From NCBI GenBank assembly GCA_947085405.1, contig CAMTWO010000038.1:1-43168 (forward strand): a stretch of 43,168 bases of DNA. The letters are read 5' to 3'. Positions 16,148 to 23,700 of this stretch are shown piece by piece. Both the position numbers and the translations under genes were made by a program. How positions within the stretch are numbered: the first letter of the stretch is position 1; each line of letters opens with the position of its first letter. This stretch comes from JASEGV01 sp947085405 (GTDB lineage: Bacteria; Bacteroidota; Ignavibacteria; UBA10030; BY39). The notes under the pieces are model-generated. The model saw only the letters and a program-made list of their open reading frames with translations, had not been told where the DNA came from and did no database searches.

Positions 16148-17555
16148 TATAGCACCAAAAAATATGAAAGAAGCCCGCAAAATACTCAAAAAAGCTGGTA
16201 AGTTAGCTGAACTCGTTGAAATACGAATCGAAAATATAATCGATATTGATATTGAACAACTCTTATCTCAGCCCCGCCCTGAAGTAATTATCACAAACCG
16301 CCCGTCCATCCTCCCGACAAGGTCGGGATCGGGATCAGAAGAAAAACGGATTGCTCTATTATATAAGGCAATCAAGGCAGGGGCGGAATATGTAGATATC
16401 GAGATAAAAGCAGGAAAAATGGTGATATCGAATCTAAAAAGATTTGCTGTGCACTATAAAACTAAAGTTATTATTTCGCATCATTATTTTTCAAATACCC
16501 CAGCAGATATTTTGAATGCATACATACGATTGAAAGCGGCTCGTCCACATATCATAAAACTTGTAACTTATGCAAATGATATATGCGACAATCTCAGAAT
16601 ATTTAATTTATTGCAAACGGCGAAAAAGGGGCACCACCGACTGTCGGCATTCTGTATGGGTGAAAAAGGTGAGATCAGTAGAATACTTGCACCTCGCTTT
16701 GGCGGATACATAACCTATTGTTCTCTCGACGAGGGAGATGAAACCGCACCGGGACAAATTCCTATAAAAAAATTATTGGATGTTTATAACTACAGGTCGA
16801 TCAATGAACAAACTAAAATTTTCGGTTTAGCTGGGAATCCGGTTTCTCATAGCAAGGGAATTTTTGTTCATAATAAATTTTTCAAGAAGAATAATTTAAA
16901 CGCTGTGTATGTAAATTTTTTAGCGGATGATTTCGAAATTTTTTTTAGAACATACTCAAAGTATTTGCAAGGTATCAGCGTTACAATTCCATTTAAAGAG
17001 AAAGCAGCTAAATTATTGAAAAACCGGTCTGATGAAGCGGAAGCCACCGGTTCTGTGAATACTATAATCAAGGAAGCCGATGGTTTCAAAGGTTATAATA
17101 CTGATGCGCTAGCGGCTGTAAGGATTTTTGAAAAATTATTAAACGGTAAATCGGTAGCTGTGTTAGGTACCGGCGGCACTGCCCGCAGCGCCATTTATGC
17201 TGCAAAAAAATGTGGTGCCAACGTCCACATATTTGGGAGGAATTTGAAAAAAGCTAATATGCTTGCACTTAAATTTGAATGTGAATACAGTCCGTTCGAC
17301 GAAATCCAGAAAATCAAATTTTTGGATGCAATAATTAATACTACTTCAGTTGGTATGGAACCAAATATTGACGCATCTCCAATTCCTAAAAAACTGTTAA
17401 ATAAAAAAATGTTAATTGTCGATTTTGTTTATACTCCGAAGATTACAAAACTCTTAAGCGATGCTCACCAATGCGGCTGTCAAATTATCACGGGGACAAA
17501 AATATTTGAGACACAGGCAAAGTTACAACAAGAACTTTTTAAATCGGTAATATGA
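16134..17555 (+). CDS. aroDE: Bifunctional 3-dehydroquinate dehydratase (type I) / shikimate dehydrogenase
   Basis: A natural fusion of steps 3 and 4. With the ATG at 16134 (473 residues), the AroD part (~1-215) has SHHYF with catalytic H117, the Schiff-base lysine K142 in HIIKLVTYAND, and PRFGGY…APGQI lid residues. The AroE part (~230-473) has FGLAGNPVSHSKG, VTIPFKEKA (catalytic Lys), GSVNTI, GYNTDALAA and the NADP loop LGTGGTARSA. An open start at 16110 would overlap aroB further and adds MLKHYWCF, which I reject. Residues ~58-68 (SILPTRSGSGS) derive from a palindromic insertion. It overlaps aroB by 14 bp and aroA by 4 bp (ATGA). Confidence 0.95.
   Translation: MICVSIAPKNMKEARKILKKAGKLAELVEIRIENIIDIDIEQLLSQPRPEVIITNRPSILPTRSGSGSEEKRIALLYKAIKAGAEYVDIEIKAGKMVISNLKRFAVHYKTKVIISHHYFSNTPADILNAYIRLKAARPHIIKLVTYANDICDNLRIFNLLQTAKKGHHRLSAFCMGEKGEISRILAPRFGGYITYCSLDEGDETAPGQIPIKKLLDVYNYRSINEQTKIFGLAGNPVSHSKGIFVHNKFFKKNNLNAVYVNFLADDFEIFFRTYSKYLQGISVTIPFKEKAAKLLKNRSDEAEATGSVNTIIKEADGFKGYNTDALAAVRIFEKLLNGKSVAVLGTGGTARSAIYAAKKCGANVHIFGRNLKKANMLALKFECEYSPFDEIQKIKFLDAIINTTSVGMEPNIDASPIPKKLLNKKMLIVDFVYTPKITKLLSDAHQCGCQIITGTKIFETQAKLQQELFKSVI
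16312..16328. repeat. Palindromic element in the aroD part of aroDE
   Basis: TCCCGAC and GTCGGGA arms around AAG, followed by TCGGGATC, which repeats the right arm. It encodes about 11 extra residues (SILPTRSGSGS) between the conserved NRP and the EEKRIALLYKAIKAG helix. The frame is kept. Confidence 0.7.
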
Positions 17556-18865
17556 CAATCGAAATTAAACCAGTAGAAAACGTAAACGCTGTGGTTCGTG
17601 TGCCTACATCAAAGAGCATAACTAACCGGGCATTGATTGCGGCAGCTTTAGCAAATGGTATTTCGGAGGTTGTAGATTTCTCAACCGCTGACGACTGCCG
17701 GCTTATGATAGAGGCGTTGCGGAAATTCGGTGTCAGCATCGAAGAAATTGGCAACAAGTTGATTGTAACCGGAACCGGAGGAAAAATTAAACCACCAGAT
17801 TCCGATATATTTGTGGGAAATGCGGGGACAACAATGAGATTCCTTGCTGGATTTGCAGCAATAGCGGATGGTCCCACTATAATATATGGCGACGAACGGA
17901 TGAACTCACGACCGATTGGCGATTTAACTACCGCACTTGAGCAGCTTGGAATCAGGACTGAAACCAACAACGGCTATCCACCTGTAAAAATTTATGGTGG
18001 AAAATTAAGGGGGGGAACCGTTAGCATCGACGCTTCTAAAAGCAGCCAGTTTGTTTCCTCTATATTATTGATCGCACCTTATGCAACTAAAGATGTCGAT
18101 TTGGTAATGAGCGATATAGCCCGCCCGACTACCCGCCAGAACGACTTTATCGGGCTGGTGCCGTTCGGGCGGGTTGCTTCAAAACCGTATCTTGATATAA
18201 CAACCGAAGTTATGCAATCATTTGGCGCTGATGTTCAAGAAAAAACAAACGGCTACTATATTAATTCTGCTGAACCATACAAACCGACTTCCTATATAAT
18301 AGAGGGGGATTATTCATCAGCCTCCTATTTTTTTGCAGCCGCAGCAGTAACCGGTGGAAAAGTTACAGTGCAAAACTTAAATCCGCATTCAAAACAAGGT
18401 GATGCCGGTTTTTTGGAAGTCTTACAAAAAATTGGATGCAAAATAATAAAGGATGTTTCTGGGATTACGGTTGTTGGCTGCCCGAAACTATCAGGTATTA
18501 CAATTGATATGAACGAAATGCCCGATATGGTTCCAACTTTAGCAGTAACGGCATTGTTTGCCAACGGGAAAACGAAGATCGAAAACGTTGCCCATTTGCG
18601 TTTTAAAGAATCGGACCGTTTGTACGCACTTGCAACCGAAATGCGCAAGTTAGGTGCTGAAGTAACAGAGTTTGATGACGGACTTGAAATTGTGCCGAAG
18701 GAAAAATATATTGGTGTTGAAATAGAAACTTATAACGACCACAGAATAGCTATGAGTTTTGCGGTTGCGGGTTTAAAAATCCCCGGTATTAAAATTATAA
18801 ATCCCGGTTGTGTAAAAAAATCGTTCCCGGATTTTTGGAATGAATTCGAAAAACTTTATCTTTAA
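17552..18865 (+). CDS. aroA: 3-phosphoshikimate 1-carboxyvinyltransferase (EPSP synthase) with an 18-residue insertion
   Basis: Transfers enolpyruvyl from PEP to shikimate-3-phosphate. Motifs: PTSKSITNRALIAAAL at the N-terminus, GNAGTTMRFLAGF (89-101), DASKSSQFVSSILL (~160-173), NEMPDMVPTLAVTALF, RFKESDRL and YNDHRIAMSFAVAGL. At 437 residues it is slightly long; residues ~190-208 (ARPTTRQNDFIGLVPFGR) interrupt the conserved DI-ASKPYLDIT block and come from a palindromic insert at 18131-18174. Translation is coupled to aroDE through an ATGA overlap. No shikimate kinase gene is in the window. Confidence 0.96.
   Translation: MTIEIKPVENVNAVVRVPTSKSITNRALIAAALANGISEVVDFSTADDCRLMIEALRKFGVSIEEIGNKLIVTGTGGKIKPPDSDIFVGNAGTTMRFLAGFAAIADGPTIIYGDERMNSRPIGDLTTALEQLGIRTETNNGYPPVKIYGGKLRGGTVSIDASKSSQFVSSILLIAPYATKDVDLVMSDIARPTTRQNDFIGLVPFGRVASKPYLDITTEVMQSFGADVQEKTNGYYINSAEPYKPTSYIIEGDYSSASYFFAAAAVTGGKVTVQNLNPHSKQGDAGFLEVLQKIGCKIIKDVSGITVVGCPKLSGITIDMNEMPDMVPTLAVTALFANGKTKIENVAHLRFKESDRLYALATEMRKLGAEVTEFDDGLEIVPKEKYIGVEIETYNDHRIAMSFAVAGLKIPGIKIINPGCVKKSFPDFWNEFEKLYL
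18131..18174. repeat. Palindromic element inserted in aroA
   Basis: Left arm ACCCGCCAGAACG (18131-18143) and right arm CGTTCGGGCGGGT (18162-18174) pair at 12 of 13 positions; a further partial arm GCCCGCCCGAC lies just before it (18119-18129). The stretch is clearly GC-richer than the gene and accounts for the 18 extra residues of AroA. Confidence 0.85.
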
Positions 18866-18879
18866 TTGATGAATAGAAC

Positions 18880-18992
18880 GTGGGTAAAACAATCAGTGTC
18901 TATCCGTAGCATCAGTGTAAATCAGTGTTCTATTGACCAGATTTAAATGGAACACGGATGAACGCAGATTAAACGGATAAACACGGATAAAA
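18880..18992. repeat. Dispersed repeat, copy 3 (solo, between aroA and aroC)
   Basis: Starts GTGGGTAAAACAATCAGTG and ends AACGGATAAACACGGATAA just before the aroC ribosome-binding site. The arms GTGTTCTATT and AATGGAACAC enclose GACCAGATTTA; a T·G pairing keeps the hairpin where the sequence differs from copy 1. Unlike copies 1 and 2 it is not next to a GxxExxY gene. Confidence 0.8.
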
Positions 18993-19004
18993 GAAGGAAA
19001 GATT

Positions 19005-20054
19005 ATGTCAGGCAATACTTATGGTGAAAAATTCAGGGTTACAACATTCGGCGAAAGCCACGGCAAAGCTGTAGGTGTTGTAATTGATGGCGTTCCATCG
19101 AAGTTAGAATTGTCCCACGAAGATATACAAAACGAGCTTAACCGCCGGCGTCCCGGACAGAGCGCTATCACAACCCAGCGGCAGGAAGAGGATAGAGCAG
19201 AAATTTTAAGCGGAGTTTTCGAAGGTAAAACACTCGGCACTCCGATTTGCATAATAGTGTGGAACAAGGAGAAGCGTTCCGAAGATTATGAAAATATCAA
19301 AAACGTATTCCGTCCCGGACATGCCGATTTTTCGTACTATTCAAAATATGGAATATACGACTACCGCGGCGGCGGTCGTGCATCGGGCAGGGAAACTATC
19401 GGACGTGTTGCCGCAGGTGCAATAGCAAAAATAATATTGGCTCAGCACAAAATAAAAATTATTGCATACACAAAATCGGTTGCAGGTATTGAAGCGAAAA
19501 AGATTGATTACCGTGAGATAGAAAAAAATTCCGTTCGTTGTCCCGATTCTATTGCTGCAAAAAAAATGGAAAAGAAAATTTTAGAAGCAATGAAATCGGG
19601 CGACTCGGTTGGCGGGATTGTCGAAGTTGTCGTTCAAGGATGTCCGCCCGGATTAGGCGAGCCGGTCTTCAACAAACTTGATGCTGAACTTGCAAAGGCG
19701 ATGCTTTCGATTCCGGCTGTAAAAGGATTTGAGATTGGTTCGGGTTTTTATTCGGCAGAAATTTATGGAAGCGAAAACAACGACGAATTTTATTTCGACA
19801 AAAAACTAAAACGGATGCGGACTCGCACCAACTATGCAGGCGGAGTTTTAGGTGGTATAACTACGGGTGAAGAAATTATATTTCGTATCGCCGTTAAGCC
19901 GACCTCCTCAATTGCATTGACTCAAAAGACTATCGGCTTAAATGGTTCTATGAAAAAAATAAAAATTGAGGGCAGGCATGATCCCTGCGTTTGTCCGCGG
20001 GTTGTTCCGGTTGCCGAGGCAATGACGGCTATGGTGCTGATAAATTTATTTTAA
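19005..20054 (+). CDS. aroC: Chorismate synthase
   Basis: A 349-residue enzyme making chorismate from EPSP with reduced FMN. Signatures: TFGESHGKAVGVVIDGVP, RRRPGQSAITTQRQEEDRAE, RPGHADFSYYSKYGIYDYRG, GGGRASGRETIGRVAAGA, and GRHDPCVCPRVVPVAEAMTA near the end. Unlike the three preceding aro genes it has no insertion. Its start is supported by GAAGGA about 8 bases upstream. It is separated from aroA by 139 bp that are mostly dispersed repeat copy 3, so it may be transcribed with aroA or from within the repeat. Confidence 0.97.
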   Translation: MSGNTYGEKFRVTTFGESHGKAVGVVIDGVPSKLELSHEDIQNELNRRRPGQSAITTQRQEEDRAEILSGVFEGKTLGTPICIIVWNKEKRSEDYENIKNVFRPGHADFSYYSKYGIYDYRGGGRASGRETIGRVAAGAIAKIILAQHKIKIIAYTKSVAGIEAKKIDYREIEKNSVRCPDSIAAKKMEKKILEAMKSGDSVGGIVEVVVQGCPPGLGEPVFNKLDAELAKAMLSIPAVKGFEIGSGFYSAEIYGSENNDEFYFDKKLKRMRTRTNYAGGVLGGITTGEEIIFRIAVKPTSSIALTQKTIGLNGSMKKIKIEGRHDPCVCPRVVPVAEAMTAMVLINLF

Positions 20055-20070
20055 GAACGTGTTGCTTAAT

Positions 20071-20158
20071 AGTCTTTGCGAGCGTAGCGAAGCAATCTCA
20101 TACTTGAATTTGAATCGAAATGTGGGATTGCTCCGACACTCCGTGTCTCGCAATGACT
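20071..20158. repeat. Dispersed imperfect-hairpin repeat
   Basis: Ends AGTCTTTGCGAG and CTCGCAATGACT pair at 11 of 12 bases; a second inner pair is GAAGCAATCTCA with TGTGGGATTGCTCC. The 'TTGCGAG…GAAGCAATC' type of repeat is widespread in bacterial genomes. An open frame here (LCERSEAIS…) is only a translation of the repeat. Confidence 0.75.
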
Positions 20159-20292
20159 TCTTTCTGGTATTCAGCAATAAGCTCTGTAGATGTCTTAAAA
20201 CATTGAAATTTGCTTGTTTTTGTAGTTTTTTATTATATCACGAAAAACAGCAAATTTTCAACATATATAATAAAATATTTTTATTAAAATAC

Positions 20293-20322
20293 TTGACTTC
20301 TATTAAAAAAACATTATATTTG
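20293..20322 (+). promoter_or_regulatory. Candidate promoter P1 upstream of surface-protein cluster
   Basis: TTGACT (20293-20298), 16 bases, TATATT (20315-20320) followed by TG. The TATATTTG end also resembles the TAnnTTTG -7 element of Bacteroidota promoters. It is preceded by AAAATAC, as in two other candidates in this window. Confidence 0.4.
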
Positions 20323-20378
20323 TATCAGATTTTATAGGTTATAACAAATATTTTTTTAAAAATATTTAAAGAAAACAC

Positions 20379-20407
20379 TTGACAGTTGTTCAAAAAAGTA
20401 TTAGATT
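20379..20407 (+). promoter_or_regulatory. Candidate promoter P2 upstream of surface-protein cluster
   Basis: TTGACA (20379-20384), 17 bases, TAGATT (20402-20407). It is preceded by AAAACAC, giving AAAACACTTGACA, the same 13 bases found before the subunit gene at 36397-36409. Confidence 0.45.
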
Positions 20408-20754
20408 GCTTTAGAAAATAAGATACCCGAAAACAAATAATTACCCTCGCCTTTTGTATTTATAAGTTTGAAGGTAATAATCGCTCAAAGTTAGTAAGAT
20501 GTTTTTGAAGTAATTGAAGATTTTTAAAAGTAAGACCATTAATTTATTTATTAAATAAAATTAGTACTCAATCAGTATCGAATGAATATTTCTACTACTT
20601 ACCAAACAAAAAATTTGAAAGGAGTGATTGCCCGGAATACATTTCTTCTCCATCAGAGATTTCCCAATTTTTATATACAATACAAAAAAACAATTAACCT
20701 TAATTCATGTTTCAATTAATCAATCAACAATAACAAAAATCTTAGGAGGATTTT

Positions 20755-23700
20755 ATGAATCGTTTCCTTAATTTATTTATTTTATTTGGGCTGATTGCTG
20801 TATTAGCTGTAGGTTCGTTTGCAGCAGATCAACCTAAAATAAAAGTTCAAGCCGAGCAGCTTGATTTAGTAACAGAACCGCAAGGTGCTCTCGGGTCTCC
20901 ACTTGTAGTATTTCCTAAAGGGCTTAGTAAAGCAGCATTAGCGGGTACTTATACAATTGGTGCTCTCGGTAATTATATGACATTAAATGAAGCTGTTGCC
21001 GCTCTTATGTTAGAAGGTGTTAGCGCACCTGTTACATTCGAGTTTATTGATGCAGCTTATGCCGACTCGCAAGTTACCTTCGGCGCAATTACAGGTGCCA
21101 GCTTAACCAATACGGTTACATTTAAACCAGCCGTTGGAGTTAGCCCACACATTAAATTCTTTAACCGTCGTGCAAACTTAACCACCGACGTTACTGCAAT
21201 GACATTTCATGGTGCTGGCTTTATCACATTCGATGGTGAAAACAGAATGACTATCGAAGCCGATACGTTAGTCGCGCCATGGGGCGGGCTTTTGACCAGC
21301 CGAAACGTTCTTTGGGTTCGTAACGGCAGTAATAACTTAAATTTTAAAAACTTTACAGCAATTGGTAGTCGCCGTTCGACCAGTACTGGATTTGCATTGT
21401 TCTATCAATTTAACACTGGTTACTTGATTGCCAATTCAAATATTACTTACGATAACCTAACTGCTTATCGTGGCAATAGTGGCTTCTGGGTAACAGGTGC
21501 TTCTTCGGCAGTGCCTGCACCCCCTGATAACAATATTACAATTAAAAATTGTAGAATCGGTGGTACATTCAGTCCGAACCCCGCTTTGTTCCAACTTCAC
21601 TTAGCAGGTATCCCGGTTTCAAGTCAGTTTGTTACCAATATGACCGTTGACAATAATAGATTCGACGGTGTAATGAATGCTGCAACCATCCGAGGCGGTC
21701 AGTTTACTGATAACAGCGTTAACTTAGTAGTATCAAATAATATTTTTGCTAACTTTGTAGAAACTACTGGCGGAACATCAACTAATAGCATTCGCGCTCT
21801 TCAAGTTCACGGCACAGCCGGTTTGGTTGGCGCTGTAAAAAGCACGATGACCTTCTACAACAATATGGTCTATAACTTAGTTAATGATTTCGGTGGATCT
21901 GCCAACGCACCAATGTTTGGAATGATTTTCTTTGGAGGCAACGGACAAGGATATAATATTAAATTATATCATAACACATTTAATGTTGATGCTAAGAATA
22001 CAAACATGGGTTCGTCGCACGGTATGAATTACAACGGTGCCGGTAGTAGTGCAGTCCCCCCCGCCCCCGGTGTGGACATATTTGATGTAAAGAATAATAT
22101 TTTCAGTTCGCGTCGTACAAGTGCAGGTAATGCGTATTGTGTCGCAATGTACGGCCCACCATTGAGTATTATCGGTGCAATCAATTTAACCAGCGATAAT
22201 AATTTGTATTACTCAAGCTCTACTTACATAGGTATTATCCCGAGTGCCACACCGAATAGCGGCTACTTATTCTCCTCGCTGCAAGACTGGCGCGATTCAG
22301 CCGGTTACTGGACGAATGGACTTGGAGCTCAGGTTGACGTGAACAGTAAAGTCGGCGATCCGTTATTTAAACCAAACGATGGACGCATTGTTTATCAAGG
22401 TTATGTATCTCCCGCCGATTTAATGGGAACAGCCAGCGTTCCGGCTTATATCACACACGATATTGATGGCGAATTACGTGCCGATAAAACACCTGTTGAC
22501 GTAGGCGCCGATGCATTTACACCAATACCATGGGATCGCGATGCTTACCCGGTAAGTATTACAGGTCCTGATCCGGCTGGTATTATATTTAATACCGACG
22601 GATATCCGGTAGTAAGAGTTAAGAGTAACGGTACTGAGACATTCGGTATCGCAACACGTGTTCGAATAGTCGGACCCGCTCCTGCAACAACCGAAGTTTA
22701 TAATGTTGTTGAAACAACACCGGCAGTCGATCCGTTTGCTGTGGTTTCATATACATTTACAGTTCCTTTCAACACAGCAACAGCGGGAACATACACAATG
22801 TATTTAACAACAGAATTAGTTGGCGACCAGTTACCTGAAAATAATGGTCCGATTACAAAATCATTATTCGTATCGCCATTAGCAGTTGCACCATACTTTA
22901 ATAATTTCGAAACCACGGTTGGCGATTGGTATTCAGCCCCTACCGCTGGCACGATGAACGATTGGTTGTTAGGAACGCCCGCTAAAACCACAATCAATAC
23001 AGCAGCTTCGGGCGTAAAAGCTTGGGTAACAGGTCCTCTTAATGCCAACTACGCAGTAGCATGGCAGGGTGCTGTTTATTCACCATATTTAGACCTTACA
23101 ACATTGAATAACCCAGTGTTACGTTTCGATATGGCATTTATGATGGAACCCGATTGGGATGCTACAATAGTTGAATATACACTCGATCAGGGTGCTACAT
23201 GGGTACGTGCCGACAGAGCAACTGCTATTAATTGGTATAACGATCGCGATGATCCGGACCTATATTTAATTTTTGGTGCCCCAGCGTGGTCAGGTTCTTT
23301 TGAAACCAACCCAGGCGGCTGGCGTAAAGCTACAATTACTCTATCCGAGTTAGCTAATGTTCCACTTGTTCGATTCCGTGTAAAATTTGGTTCAGATGCC
23401 TTCTCGGTTGATGAAGGTGTTGCATTCGACAACTTTGAAGTCCTTGATGGCGCAAAATTAGCAGGTATGTTCTTCTTAGATGTAAACCAAAATGGTGCTA
23501 AAGATACAGGAGAACCAGGAACTGCAGGATGGAACGTAAACCTGAAACCTTACAACTATATTGGTACTTCAGATGCTAACGGACAATATATGTTCCCTGA
23601 CAATATTGTACCGGGTATCTATACACTTTATGAAGACCAAAAACCAGGATGGGTACTAACATATCCAAGTAATTTATTACAGGAACACGAAATCGAAGTT

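Larger units (their letters stand above)
20159..20754. other. Gene-free stretch; probable long 5' leader of the first surface-protein gene
   Basis: About 600 bp, very AT-rich, with no credible coding frame. It holds two candidate promoters (20293-20322 and 20379-20407), a weak hairpin (ATTACC / GGTAAT, 20440-20478) and a strong ribosome-binding site AGGAGG at 20744-20749. If the second promoter is used, the leader is about 340 nt. An isolated AAAGGAG near 20620 has no following start codon. No recognised riboswitch was seen. Confidence 0.5.

Noticed and set aside
20059..20337. 92-residue plus-strand ORF after aroC
   Set aside because: Its N-terminal half (LCERSEAIS … RHSVSRNDF) is the translation of a dispersed hairpin repeat, and the rest is AT-rich intergenic DNA; no ribosome-binding site or domain.
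20440..20478. Riboswitch or strong terminator in the long leader
   Set aside because: Only a 6-bp ATTACC/GGTAAT pairing with a long loop; no recognised aptamer pattern.
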